DNA of 34,445 nucleotides from Maricaulis sp. (GTDB taxonomy: Bacteria; Pseudomonadota; Alphaproteobacteria; Caulobacterales; Maricaulaceae): NCBI RefSeq assembly GCF_030149425.1, contig NZ_JASBRQ010000025.1:1-34445 (forward strand), read 5' to 3'. Both the position numbers and the translations under genes were made by a program. The notes below the pieces were generated by a model. It was given only the letters and a program-made list of their open reading frames with translations. It ran no database searches and had not been told where the DNA came from. Numbering within the stretch: position 1 is the first letter of the stretch; every line of letters starts with the position of its first letter. Of the stretch, positions 17,748 to 26,455 are shown piece after piece.

Positions 17748-18671
17748 ATGATCGAGCTCTGGCGCGGCAATGCGAATGCTTGGGAGTGCGACGAGCTGGG
17801 GCATATGAATGTCCAGTTCTACCTGGCCAAGGCCAGTGAGGCGGTCGCCAATCTCGCCGCCCTGGCCGGGCTCGGGAATATCTTCCGCGCCGACGCCTAC
17901 GCGACGCTCGCCGCGAGCAGCCTGCACATCAAATTCCTCGCCGAGGCCCGCCCGGGCGCCCCGCTGATGATTGAGGGCGGCATTACCGGGACCGGTCCGG
18001 CCAGCCTGGGCATGGTCCTGATCATGCGCCATGCCGGGTCCGGCCAGGTCGCGGCCAGCTTCCGCATCGAGGCCAATCACGTGGCACCGAAAGAAGGCCG
18101 CCCCTTCGACTGGCCCGAGCGCTTCGCCGCCCACGCGGCCGAGCTGACCGTTGCGACACCGGATATCGCCCGGCCGCGCGGCCTCAGCGAAGCCGGCGCC
18201 GAAACCGATATCTCGATCGAGCGCGCCGATGCCCTCGGTCTGGAACAGATCGGCATGGGCCGTTTCAACAGCGATGAGATGAGCGTATTCGGCCGCATCC
18301 GCTCCGATATCCTGCTCGGCCGGGTCTCCAATTCGGTGGTGAATTTCCGCGGCGCCTTTCCCGAAGAGGTCGATTTTCACATGGGCAAGTCCGGCGCACG
18401 CATCGGCTCCGCCCTGCTGGAATGCCGCATCCTGCCACGGCGCTGGCCACGGGCCGGAGATGGCTATGTCATCCGCTCCGGTCTGACCGCAGCGGCCTCG
18501 AAAGTCCGCAATCTGGTGCACTGGGTGCTCGATCCGGAAACCGGCCGCCCCTGGTGGACGATGGAGGGCGTCGCCGCGCCGATGGATCTGGACCAGCGCA
18601 AGCTGATTGAACCGGACCCGGCGGCCCGCGCCGCCCTCGACGCGGCTCTCAAACCGGGCCTGCGTGCCTGA
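17748..18671 (+). CDS. Acyl-CoA thioesterase-like double-hotdog protein
   Basis: 307 residues. Two hotdog halves of the thioesterase superfamily (4HBT_2 type). The first begins at once with NAWECDELGHMNVQFYLAKAS, matching the D-x-x-GHMN active-site region of acyl-CoA thioesterases. The second starts near IGMGRFNSDEMSVFGRIRSDILLGRVSNSV. No signal peptide, so cytoplasmic. Such enzymes hydrolyse fatty or beta-hydroxy acyl-CoA esters; the chain length here is unknown. It lies 27 bases after zur in the same direction. The co-transcription with a zinc regulator may be incidental. Confidence 0.82.
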   Translation: MIELWRGNANAWECDELGHMNVQFYLAKASEAVANLAALAGLGNIFRADAYATLAASSLHIKFLAEARPGAPLMIEGGITGTGPASLGMVLIMRHAGSGQVAASFRIEANHVAPKEGRPFDWPERFAAHAAELTVATPDIARPRGLSEAGAETDISIERADALGLEQIGMGRFNSDEMSVFGRIRSDILLGRVSNSVVNFRGAFPEEVDFHMGKSGARIGSALLECRILPRRWPRAGDGYVIRSGLTAAASKVRNLVHWVLDPETGRPWWTMEGVAAPMDLDQRKLIEPDPAARAALDAALKPGLRA

Positions 18672-18934
18672 TCGGCAGAAAAGCCACACCGGCTGACATT
18701 TCCGCCGCACCATCTTGCCCGCCACGGGTCGCGGGTGTATCCACGCGGCCCAATTCGTCTTGCAGGAGAATGTGTCAGTGCGACCATATATCTAGCGATC
18801 GAGGGCGGTCCGGCGGCCCGCTTTCACAGCTTGCACCATGCGTTTCACGACGCCGTGCGGGCTGCCTGTCTTCGCCGATAAGCCCTTGCCCGTAGGATAT
18901 ATGCCAGAGGACGGACCCGCCGGTCCGCGATCCG
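18672..18934. other. Intergenic spacer upstream of the ABC exporter
   Basis: About 260 bases without a convincing gene. An AGGAG at 18763-18767 precedes tiny ORFs: a GTG ORF (18771-18794) reading MSVRPYI, and a 40-codon ATG ORF (18769) starting MCQCDHISSD, whose spacing is too short. Either could be a leader peptide. No clear promoter or hairpin is seen. Confidence 0.3.
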
Positions 18935-20749
18935 ATGACCGATAGTGCTGTCACCGATGAAGAAGACTTCCGCTCACTGGAAGACCAAGACGACGACCCC
19001 GCCAAGAAGACGCTCTCCAACATGGCCGTGTTGCGCTATCTCGCGCGGCAATGGGCCCGCCGGCCGGTGCTGCTGACCGGAATGATCGTCTTCATGCTCG
19101 CCGCCACCGTGGTCGAGCTGATGATCCCGCTTGCCGCCGGGCGCCTGATCGACGCGCTCGCGGCCGGGCCCGATGCCAGTTCGCCCTGGCCCGCTTTCGC
19201 GCTCTATCTCGGCGCGGCCGCGGTCTATTATGCCCTGCGCCAGTCCGCTTCGCGCTGTGAGGTGCCGTTTTCGGCGGCCAATATGGCCGATCTGACCACG
19301 GAGGCCTTTGCCAAGGTCCAGCGTTTCTCGCTCGACTGGCACGCCAATACTTTTGCCGGCTCCGTGGTGCGCAAGATCACCCGTGGCATGTGGGCCTATG
19401 ACACGATCACCTTCAACATCGTGCTCGGCGTCGCCCCGGCGGTACTGGTCATGCTGGGCATATCGCTGGTCATGGCCGTGCGCTGGCCGCTGGTGGGCGG
19501 CGCGGCGTTTGTCATCATGACGGCCTTCGTCATCTCCTCACTGCTGCTCAGCCGCTATTACATCCGGCCGCAGAATATCCGCTCCAACGCGCTCGACAGC
19601 GAGATCGGCGGAGCCCTGGCGGATTCGATCGGCGGCGTGGCGACGGTGAAGAGTTTCGGCTCGGAAGCGCGCGAGGACGGCCGCTTTCACAAGCTGACCT
19701 GGCGCTGGCATGCGGAAACCCGGAAGACCTGGGGCCGCTACGTCAATTCCTGGCTGGTCAATATCGCCACCGATTTGACCATGCAGGCCGCGCTGGTCGG
19801 CCTCCTGGTCTGGCAATGGTCGCGCGGTGCGGCCAGCGCCGGCGATGTGGTCGCGGCGCTGACCGCCTACATGATCGTGTCGAGCTATATGCGGCGCTTT
19901 GGCGAACATGTGCAGCAGGTCCAGCGCGGCCTCGACGAGATCCAGGATCTCGCCGCCTTCGACCTGCAGCAAAGCGAGGTCCGTGACGCGCCCGACGCAG
20001 CCGAGTTTCGCCGTGGCGAAGGCGCCATCCGCTTTGACCAGGTCGGCTTTACCTATGCCGGGCAGGAGCGTCCGGTCTACACCGATTTCAGCCTCGACAT
20101 CGCCCCGGGCGAGAAAGTGGCCCTGGTCGGCCCGACGGGCTCGGGCAAGTCGACCTTCGTCAAACTGGTCCAGCGTCTCTACGATGTCAGCGAAGGCGGC
20201 GTGCTGATCGATGGTCAGGATGTGCGGGCGGTGACGCAGGACAGCCTGCGCCGCTCGATCGCCCTGGTACCGCAGGATCCGGCACTGTTTCACCGCTCGA
20301 TCGCGGAAAACATCGCCTATGGCCGCCCGGACGCGAGCCTCGACGAAGTCAAGGCCGCAGCCGAAGCCGCGCATGCCGATGGCTTCATCGATCGTCTGCC
20401 GCAGGGTTATGACACCCTGGTCGGTGAGCGCGGTGTGAAACTGTCCGGCGGTGAGCGTCAACGCGTGGCAATCGCCCGGGCGATCCTCGCCGATGCGCCC
20501 ATTCTCATCCTCGACGAGGCCACGTCCAGCCTCGACAATGAGACAGAACGCGAGATCCAGCAGGCGATGGGGACGGTGATGCAGGGCCGCACCACCATCA
20601 TCATTGCCCACAGGCTCTCCACGATTCGCGATGCCGACCGCATCCTCGTTTTCGAGAATGGCCGCATCGTCGAACAGGGAACGCATGACCAGCTCGAAGC
20701 CCGCACTGACGGGGTCTATGCCCGTCTGGCGGCGCTGGCGGCGGGCTGA
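18935..20749 (+). CDS. ABC exporter, fused permease and ATPase (MsbA-like half-transporter)
   Basis: 604 residues. A cytoplasmic acidic leader (about 1-35) precedes six transmembrane helices (about 45-315, starting PVLLTGMIVFMLAATVVELMIP) and the ATPase domain. The ATPase shows Walker A GPTGSGKS (about 399-406), the Q-loop VPQDPALFH, the ABC signature LSGGERQRVAIARAI (about 503), Walker B LILDEATSSLD and a switch His in IIAHRLSTI. It works as a homodimer or heterodimer in the inner membrane and exports an unknown substrate. No signature of a peptide-processing domain. The terminator and a thioredoxin-like gene follow. The ATG at 18935 has no strong ribosome site; a later start at ATG 19022 would remove the acidic leader. 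Confidence 0.93.
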   Translation: MTDSAVTDEEDFRSLEDQDDDPAKKTLSNMAVLRYLARQWARRPVLLTGMIVFMLAATVVELMIPLAAGRLIDALAAGPDASSPWPAFALYLGAAAVYYALRQSASRCEVPFSAANMADLTTEAFAKVQRFSLDWHANTFAGSVVRKITRGMWAYDTITFNIVLGVAPAVLVMLGISLVMAVRWPLVGGAAFVIMTAFVISSLLLSRYYIRPQNIRSNALDSEIGGALADSIGGVATVKSFGSEAREDGRFHKLTWRWHAETRKTWGRYVNSWLVNIATDLTMQAALVGLLVWQWSRGAASAGDVVAALTAYMIVSSYMRRFGEHVQQVQRGLDEIQDLAAFDLQQSEVRDAPDAAEFRRGEGAIRFDQVGFTYAGQERPVYTDFSLDIAPGEKVALVGPTGSGKSTFVKLVQRLYDVSEGGVLIDGQDVRAVTQDSLRRSIALVPQDPALFHRSIAENIAYGRPDASLDEVKAAAEAAHADGFIDRLPQGYDTLVGERGVKLSGGERQRVAIARAILADAPILILDEATSSLDNETEREIQQAMGTVMQGRTTIIIAHRLSTIRDADRILVFENGRIVEQGTHDQLEARTDGVYARLAALAAG

Positions 20750-20778
20750 TCCGCCTCACAGTCCTGTCACTGGGCAAG

Positions 20779-20810
20779 CGCGGCGCAGCATGATTAGCTG
20801 CGCCGCGTTC
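20779..20810 (+). terminator. Terminator hairpin after the ABC exporter
   Basis: 11-bp stem CGCGGCGCAGC (20779-20789) and GCTGCGCCGCG (20797-20807) around ATGATTA, followed by TTC. It lies between the exporter stop and the next start. Confidence 0.7.
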
Positions 20811-20830
20811 GACCCGGAGTTTTCGCGACC

Positions 20831-21667
20831 ATGCGCTTCGCCCTTATTCTCAGCCTCGTCCTGATCGTCTTAACGCCCACGGCGCGCGCCGATGACGATC
20901 ATCCTCGCCCCTATGACCGGAATTACGACGCCATGAGCGTGGTCGATGCGGCTCTGGCCGAGGCAGTGGATACGGACCGGCGGCTGCTTTTGATCCTCGG
21001 CGCCAATTGGTGTCATGACAGCCGCGGGCTGGCGCATCATTTCGAGGATGCCGAACTCGCCTCGACGCTGGAACAGCATTATGTGCTGCGTCATATCGAT
21101 GTCGGCTGGCGCGACCAGAACCATGCCGTGATGCAGCGTTTCAACGTGCCGGCGGTATACGGCACACCGACGGTTTTCATCATCGACCCGGTGAGCGAGG
21201 AATTGCTCAACCGCCAGACCCGCAGCGACTGGACCAGCGCGGCATCGCGCAGCATCGAAGAGGTCCGCGCCTATTTCGCCGGCTGGGCGGTCAATTCCAG
21301 CCCCGCCCTCACCGTTCCGGAGAGCTCGCTGGTCTACCAGTCCATGCTGATCGAGATCGATTTGTTCGAGGAAGAGGAAGCGGCCCGCCTGGCACAGGCC
21401 TACACTGATATCGGCCGCTGGCGCGATGGGCCGGCAGAAGACCGTCCGGAAGACATGCGCAGCCTGGAGCGCGCCGTGGATCTCTGGCGCTCGCAATTGC
21501 CGCGTCAGATCCGCGACCTGCGCGCTGACGCGCTCGAACAGGTCGAAACCGCCCTGGCCGAGCGGGCCAATGGCGGGGAGATTACGCTCAGCCTGGTCGC
21601 CGCTTTCGATGCCAGCGACCCCGATCTCACACTGGATTTGCCGCGCACCGAGAATGATCGTTGGTAG
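20831..21667 (+). CDS. Secreted thioredoxin-like protein with a CxxS site
   Basis: 278 residues. The signal peptide is RFALILSLVLIVLTPTARA. The thioredoxin fold follows: RLLLILGANWCHDSRGL carries the redox site as CHDS (Cys61-Ser64), and AVYGTPTVFIID provides the cis-Pro loop. The second cysteine of CxxC is replaced by Ser, so it cannot do ordinary disulfide reduction; a monothiol isomerase, a carrier role or a non-redox role are possible. The C-terminal half (about 150-278) is helical with acidic and basic runs (EEEEAARLAQAY, QVETALAERANG) and does not resemble a known domain. It lies after the ABC exporter, with a hairpin between. Confidence 0.85.
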   Translation: MRFALILSLVLIVLTPTARADDDHPRPYDRNYDAMSVVDAALAEAVDTDRRLLLILGANWCHDSRGLAHHFEDAELASTLEQHYVLRHIDVGWRDQNHAVMQRFNVPAVYGTPTVFIIDPVSEELLNRQTRSDWTSAASRSIEEVRAYFAGWAVNSSPALTVPESSLVYQSMLIEIDLFEEEEAARLAQAYTDIGRWRDGPAEDRPEDMRSLERAVDLWRSQLPRQIRDLRADALEQVETALAERANGGEITLSLVAAFDASDPDLTLDLPRTENDRW

Positions 21668-21725
21668 AGATTGATTTCCCCGCCGATCCGGTTCACCTGC
21701 TGAGGGGAGTTTGAGGAGTTATCCG

Positions 21726-22538
21726 ATGCCGCGCCTGCCCTATTTCGAAATTCACGCCTTCTCCGACCCGGCCATGCCGTTCAGCGGCAATCCGGCCGGC
21801 GTCTGCCTGATGGAGGAATTCCCGGCGGACAAGGTCCTGCTCGGCATAGCCGCCTCGAACAATCTTTCCGAGACCGCTTTCGTCGTCCCGACGGGCGAGG
21901 ACACCTGGCATTTGCGCTGGTTCACCCCCGCGGTCGAGGTGGATTTGTGCGGACACGCCACCCTGTCAGCGGGCGCGGTCCTGTTCGGCGAAAATGCGGT
22001 GAAGGGTGAGAGCGCCAAGTTCGATACCCTCTCGGGACGGCTCGAAGTGAGCCAGGATGGCGAGCGTTTTGCCATGGACCTGCCGACAATCGGCTATCGC
22101 GAGGGCCGGCCCAGCGATGCCCTGCAGGCGGCGATCGGCATCGAGGCCTCGCCCGACGAAGTCTACGACGTCGAGCGCATTCATGGCGCCGGCTATCAGA
22201 TGTGGGTGATGCCGCATGAGGGCCTGGTGTCCACCGCCCTGCCCGATTACGGCCTGCTGCGGCGTCACAATACCAATATCATCCTCACCGCGCCGGGCCG
22301 GACGACGGATTTCGTCTCGCGTTTCTTTGCCCCGGCCTCGGGTGTCGATGAGGACCCCGTCACCGGCTCTGCTCACTGCACCCTGACGCCCTATTGGGCG
22401 GACCGGCTAGGCAAATCAGGCCTGATCGCCCGCCAGATCGGCCAGCGCCCCGGCGCACTTGAGGTCGAGCACAAAGGCGATCGCGTGGCCTTGCATGGCC
22501 ACGCGCCGCGTTACTTGGAAGGTGAAATCCTGGTCTAG
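21726..22538 (+). CDS. PhzF-family isomerase/epimerase
   Basis: 270 residues from the ATG at 21726 with TTGAGGAG upstream; an earlier in-frame start at 21711 has no ribosome site. PhzF proteins have a diaminopimelate-epimerase fold and act in phenazine synthesis or other isomerisations; most are of unknown substrate. Motifs are FSGNPAGV (19-26), the catalytic Glu in NLSETAFV (Glu49), the CGHATLSAG motif, and the C-terminal VDEDPVTGSAHCTLTPYWA. Cytoplasmic. No other phenazine genes are present, so that pathway is not implied. It converges on the Arg-rich protein gene, 9 bases away. Confidence 0.9.
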   Translation: MPRLPYFEIHAFSDPAMPFSGNPAGVCLMEEFPADKVLLGIAASNNLSETAFVVPTGEDTWHLRWFTPAVEVDLCGHATLSAGAVLFGENAVKGESAKFDTLSGRLEVSQDGERFAMDLPTIGYREGRPSDALQAAIGIEASPDEVYDVERIHGAGYQMWVMPHEGLVSTALPDYGLLRRHNTNIILTAPGRTTDFVSRFFAPASGVDEDPVTGSAHCTLTPYWADRLGKSGLIARQIGQRPGALEVEHKGDRVALHGHAPRYLEGEILV

Positions 22539-22547
22539 GCGACCGGA

Positions 22548-23009
22548 TCAGTGGTGACGATAGCTGCCATAGCGGCCGCGATCATTGCGGTCCCAGCGGC
22601 GGTCACGACGATGGTCGCGATAGCCCCGGCGGCCCCGTTCGATAACGACATCGATCTGGCGCAGGTCACCGCGACGGGTTTCGCGGAAGAACTCGCCACG
22701 ATGGCGATAGACAATCCCCGGCGTACCCCGGCGAGCACCCGTGCCACGCTCGAGACCATTCCGGCGCTCCCAGCGGTCCGGGACATAGGTCCAGGCGCGC
22801 GGCGGGCATTCGATGACACGGCGGTCGCGCCGGTCTTCACGGACATCCCATCGGCCTTCATAAACCCGGCGGTCGCGGCGATCTTCACGCAGGTCCGGGC
22901 AGGCCCGGGCGTTGAGATACCAGGTGCCGGCCGATGCGGCGGCGGGCAAGGCTGCTGCTCCCATGCCGGCCAGGAGGGCGGCGGCGATGGCGCTCTTGAT
23001 GAATGACAT
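22548..23009 (-). CDS. Secreted Arg/Asp-rich basic protein
   Basis: 153 residues. The signal peptide is SFIKSAIAAALLAGMGAAALPAAASA. The mature part begins GTWYLNARACPD and then repeats a basic unit, LREDRRDRRVYEGRWD followed by VREDRRDRRVIECPPR. Its C-terminal third is Arg/Asp/Tyr-rich (RRDRRWDRNDRGRYGSYRHH). Two cysteines only. Composition resembles secreted RcnB-like or nickel/cobalt-associated and nucleic-acid-like proteins, but no family motif is clear and I do not assign a function. ATG at 23009 preceded by AAAGGAGAAC. It diverges from the protease gene. Confidence 0.8.
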   Translation of the reverse strand: MSFIKSAIAAALLAGMGAAALPAAASAGTWYLNARACPDLREDRRDRRVYEGRWDVREDRRDRRVIECPPRAWTYVPDRWERRNGLERGTGARRGTPGIVYRHRGEFFRETRRGDLRQIDVVIERGRRGYRDHRRDRRWDRNDRGRYGSYRHH

Positions 23010-23193
23010 GGCGTTCTCCTTTGCCGTTGCGGCCGCATGGGGCCGTTGATGGAGACAGCAAACACCAGCGCGCCTGAGCGCGCCTTGAATGCCCAGTTCA
23101 GCTTCGGGTCATCTAGCTGAACGGTGCGAGCCGCCTTGGTCTCGCCGCGAATAAGGTTCATAGTTGCAACGCAATAGGGACGGGAGTTCGAGC
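23010..23193. other. Divergent promoter region of the Arg-rich protein and protease
   Basis: 184 bases between two opposite starts, holding the direct repeat GAGCGCGCC or CAGCGCGCC near 23069-23088 and AT-rich stretches near 23110 and 23150. No operator or promoter can be fixed by eye. Confidence 0.3.
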
Positions 23194-24471
23194 ATGCGGA
23201 TGGGTTGGATTGCGCTGATCGCGGCGCTTGTGGCAACGCCGGCAGGCCTGGCGCAGGCCACGCCGGACGAGGATGTTCATCTGTCCAGTCGTGAAATCGG
23301 CCGTTATCTGCGCACCTATACGCAAAAACCCGTCAAACCCACCGGCGTCTCGACCGGGCGCTATACCGGCAATGACAGCTGCCAGCACGCCAATGACGGC
23401 GAATGCGATGATCCCGGTCTCGGCACCGGCGCCTGCCGCCAGGGCACGGACTATTCCGACTGCTGGCGTCTGGCCGAAGGCATCGAGGATAATTCCTGCC
23501 GCTGGGCCAATGATGGTGAGTGTGATGAGCCCGGTTTCGGTACCGGCGCCTGTACCCAGGCCACCGACCTGGCCGATTGCGGCAGCGTGATCCACCTGCG
23601 CTTCCGCAATGATAGCTGCGAGACGGCCTTTGACGGTGTCTGCAACGAGCCCGACGTCGGCGATGGTAGCTGCGCGGCCCGCACCGACCGGGCGGACTGT
23701 TTCGGGCGTGAACGGCCGATGGGGATTAACGACCATTATTTCGGCTTTGACGACCGGGTCTTCATGGACACTTCGGTCTTCCCCTGGAGTGTCGTCGGGG
23801 AGGTTGAGTTTGATTCCGGCGGTGGCTGCACTGCGACGCTGATCGCGGAAAATGTCATTGTCACCGCGGCTCATTGCATCGCCGACAATAACAGTGTCGA
23901 TGCCCGCGGCGTCTTCCGGACCGGCTTTGACCGGCGTGGCGGACCGGAATCAGCGCGGATTACCGGCTATCTCATCGACCGGGAATGGAATGCCCAGCGT
24001 TTCGGTTCGACCGATGAAATCGACGGCACGGACTGGGCGCTTCTGCGCCTGCGTCGCCCGCTCGGCCGCGAGCTTGGTTTTGTCGGGGTCAGAGCCCTGG
24101 TGGACGATGAGGGCGAGCGCGCCGCGCGCAATTACCCGCTCTTCCAGGCCGGCTATAGCTGGGATACCGGCGAACATCTGTCCGGCAATAGTGGCAATTG
24201 CACCATGACCCAGGTCTATCGCGACAACACGATGGCGCATGATTGCGACACCACGCGCGGCGATAGCGGTTCGCCCTTCATGATCCGCGATGGCGAGGAG
24301 TATTTCATCGTCGCCACCGATTCCAACTTCCGCTCCAATCCGGGCGGACCGATGATCTATATCGCCGCGCGATCGGATCGCTGGGCCGAGCTGGTGGATG
24401 ATTTCGCGGCGGGACGGATCGGCAATGACGGTCCGCGACCGCGCGGCCCGGGCAAACCGCCCAAAGGCTGA
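23194..24471 (+). CDS. Secreted trypsin-like serine protease with three Cys-rich modules
   Basis: 425 residues from the ATG at 23194, which has CGGGAG upstream; an earlier frame start at 23164 is unsupported. Signal peptide GWIALIAALVATPAGLAQA. Three tandem modules follow, each with cysteines spaced C-x7-C-x9-C-x8-C, at about residues 63-90, 102-129 and 142-169, with the core NDSC then DGECDEPG(F/L)GTGAC. A chymotrypsin-fold domain follows with the triad His227 (TAAHC), Asp280 (GTDWALL) and Ser358 (GDSGSP). The modules are acidic and may bind calcium or a partner; LNR or EF-type repeats are comparable but the spacing differs. The C-terminus is Gly/Pro/Arg-rich. Confidence 0.92.
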   Translation: MRMGWIALIAALVATPAGLAQATPDEDVHLSSREIGRYLRTYTQKPVKPTGVSTGRYTGNDSCQHANDGECDDPGLGTGACRQGTDYSDCWRLAEGIEDNSCRWANDGECDEPGFGTGACTQATDLADCGSVIHLRFRNDSCETAFDGVCNEPDVGDGSCAARTDRADCFGRERPMGINDHYFGFDDRVFMDTSVFPWSVVGEVEFDSGGGCTATLIAENVIVTAAHCIADNNSVDARGVFRTGFDRRGGPESARITGYLIDREWNAQRFGSTDEIDGTDWALLRLRRPLGRELGFVGVRALVDDEGERAARNYPLFQAGYSWDTGEHLSGNSGNCTMTQVYRDNTMAHDCDTTRGDSGSPFMIRDGEEYFIVATDSNFRSNPGGPMIYIAARSDRWAELVDDFAAGRIGNDGPRPRGPGKPPKG

Positions 24472-24497
24472 TCGGCCGGGCGCTGATCGGTCAGAAG

Positions 24498-25766
24498 CTA
24501 GTCGGCGAGAGCGCTGGCGGTTTCGACATCCTCGAACAGCGCGTCCAGACTGGAGGCCAGCGCGCCGCGCCAGCCGGCGGTATCATGGCCGCCGGAGAAT
24601 TCGCGATACACGGCATCATACCCGGCCGCGCTCAGCGCCTCGGTCATATTGTGATTGGCGCTCTGCATGACATGACCCTGATTGGTCGAGGTCACGACAT
24701 ATTCCAGCGATCCGGCATTGAGGATGAAGCGGGGCGCGGAATCTGTTGCCGGTTCGAGTGTGCGGGCCAGCCACTCCGGAGCCTCCGCCTGCGGCGACCA
24801 GTAGAACGAACCCGACATTGAAATCGCGGCGTCGACCTGGGCCGGATTGTCCAGCGCCGCCAGTGTCGCGGCCAAACCGCGCCGGGATGCGCCGGCCAGT
24901 GTGAGCGGTCCGGTCATGCCCTTTTCTGCCAGGAAGGGCTGTAGCTCCTGACCGATAAAATCGGACTGGTCCTGATAGCGCTGATCGGCACTTTCCGGAT
25001 CCAGCTGATCAATCAGCACGACATGGGCCGCTGGCATCCGGCCCTGATCCACCAGGTTTTGCACAATCTCCCAGGCCGGAGCGCGCACGCCCCAGAGGAA
25101 GGCATCCCAGATCACGACCACCGGTGCCCCGGCCGGCGGATTACGCACGGCATGATGCTGCAACAGGACGGTGCGCCCGAGGGCTTCACTGTCGAGGGCC
25201 AGGGCGTTGGCCGGCTGGCGCTGCATGAACGGCACCGGACGAATGGCCGGATCGACCTCGCGCGGCGCCAGCATCAACACCGTTTCCGCCGCCACGCCGC
25301 GCAGACGGCGTGGATTTTCCATATCGGCCATGCGGCGCGGCCCGGTGGTGAGCTCGATCAGGAAGCTGTAGGTCGCCGCCACATCGCGTTGGACGTCCAG
25401 CGTCAGGGTCCAGATCTGGGTGTCGCCAAGGGGGGTCAGAGGCAGGGTGAAATCGCGCACATAATCGCTCACCTCGCCGCGCACATAGGGCGCGTTGACG
25501 ACGCTGTCGAGGCGCACCCCGGTAATGTTCTCATGGCCCTTGAAGGCGAAGGTCACGCGTTTCAGGGACGGATCATCCGGGTGGTCCTCAACCAGCGGCA
25601 GGCCGCGGCGGGACAGATCGCGCCACACCTCATCCTCGGCATGAGGACGCGCAGCCAGCACCGCCGCAGCGGCCTCGACCGCCGGCGAGCGCAGCTCCAA
25701 AGCCGGGCCTGGCGCGGCGGCAGCCAACACCCAGGCGACACACATGACGTACACGCTTTTCCTCAT
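24498..25766 (-). CDS. Secreted Fes-like esterase, alpha/beta hydrolase
   Basis: 422 residues. Signal peptide SVYVMCVAWVLAAAAPGPA. Layout: an N-terminal beta domain like that of enterochelin esterases (RVTFAFKGHENITGVRLDSVVN, then TPLGDTQIWTLTLDVQRDVAATYSF), then an alpha/beta hydrolase domain. The nucleophile Ser294 is in GASRRG, the place of the usual GxSxGG; the His is in FSGGHDTAGWRGAL. Fes proteins break down iron-siderophore trilactones; here export to the periplasm suggests a siderophore or other ester as substrate, which I infer only. It is divergent from the YhhN-like gene. Confidence 0.85.
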   Translation of the reverse strand: MRKSVYVMCVAWVLAAAAPGPALELRSPAVEAAAAVLAARPHAEDEVWRDLSRRGLPLVEDHPDDPSLKRVTFAFKGHENITGVRLDSVVNAPYVRGEVSDYVRDFTLPLTPLGDTQIWTLTLDVQRDVAATYSFLIELTTGPRRMADMENPRRLRGVAAETVLMLAPREVDPAIRPVPFMQRQPANALALDSEALGRTVLLQHHAVRNPPAGAPVVVIWDAFLWGVRAPAWEIVQNLVDQGRMPAAHVVLIDQLDPESADQRYQDQSDFIGQELQPFLAEKGMTGPLTLAGASRRGLAATLAALDNPAQVDAAISMSGSFYWSPQAEAPEWLARTLEPATDSAPRFILNAGSLEYVVTSTNQGHVMQSANHNMTEALSAAGYDAVYREFSGGHDTAGWRGALASSLDALFEDVETASALAD

Positions 25767-25819
25767 TGCCGCGGGAGTTTAGCCTGAAAGCTCATAAGGG
25801 GAAGAGCCGAGGCAGAACG

Positions 25820-26455
25820 ATGGAATTCAATACGCGGGACAAGATCATCCTGGCCGCATCACTGGCATTCAGCCTGTGCTATCTCATCCTTGGCGATCAG
25901 ATTGCCTATCCTGCCAATGTCGTCTTCAAGGCGATGGGGATCATCCTGCTGGGCCTGTATGCCTTCCTGCATGGCAAACCCGTGCTCGCCATCGGGCTCT
26001 GGCTCGGCTCGGCCGGCGACGCTTTCCTGGCTCTGGAGCCGCAGGAGACGGCGCTGGGCATAGTCTCCTTCGGCCTCGGTCATATCGTCTATATCGTGCT
26101 CTTCGCCGGCGTCCTGAAGCAAACCGGATCGCGCGGCCTGCCCGGCTATATCGGCGCCGGACTGCTCGCTGTCTTCGGAGCGGTCATGCTGATCGCGCTG
26201 CAACCGCATTTCGGCGAGCTGCGCATCCCGGCCAGCATTTACAACGCCATCATCATGATCATGGCCATCCTCGCCGTGATCGGGCGTGGACCCGGCCTGG
26301 CGATTATCGGCGCCCTGCTGTTTGTCGTCTCGGATACGGTCCTGGCCTGGCGCATGTTTGCCGGCGAGCTCCCCTGGGCGGGCTGGCTCGTCTGGGTCAC
26401 CTATTATCTGGGGCAGGCGGGCATTGCGCTGGGACTGGCCCAGCACAAATCCTGA
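25820..26455 (+). CDS. YhhN/TMEM86-family membrane protein (lysoplasmalogenase-like)
   Basis: 211 residues from the ATG at 25820. About eight transmembrane helices run through the whole protein, with no long soluble domain. The family signatures are VVFKAMGIILLGLYAF near residue 35, LWLGSAGDAFLAL with a conserved Asp, FGLGHIVYIVLF, and a C-terminal FVVSDTVLAW with Asp and VTYYLGQAGIALGL. TMEM86B-type members cleave the vinyl-ether bond of lysoplasmalogens; bacterial members are mostly untested. The stop is adjacent to that of msrA, on the other strand (TGATCA). Confidence 0.87.
   Translation: MEFNTRDKIILAASLAFSLCYLILGDQIAYPANVVFKAMGIILLGLYAFLHGKPVLAIGLWLGSAGDAFLALEPQETALGIVSFGLGHIVYIVLFAGVLKQTGSRGLPGYIGAGLLAVFGAVMLIALQPHFGELRIPASIYNAIIMIMAILAVIGRGPGLAIIGALLFVVSDTVLAWRMFAGELPWAGWLVWVTYYLGQAGIALGLAQHKS

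Noticed and set aside
18838..18945. A 35-residue ORF overlapping the ABC exporter start
   Set aside because: No ribosome site and no recognisable protein character; probably chance.
21726..22538. Possible phenazine cluster because of the PhzF-like gene
   Set aside because: No other phz genes nearby; PhzF-fold proteins are widespread with other roles.
22535..23236. A 233-codon minus-strand open frame overlapping the Arg-rich protein
   Set aside because: High-GC shadow frame; the frame at 22548-23009 has a signal peptide and ribosome site, this one has neither.
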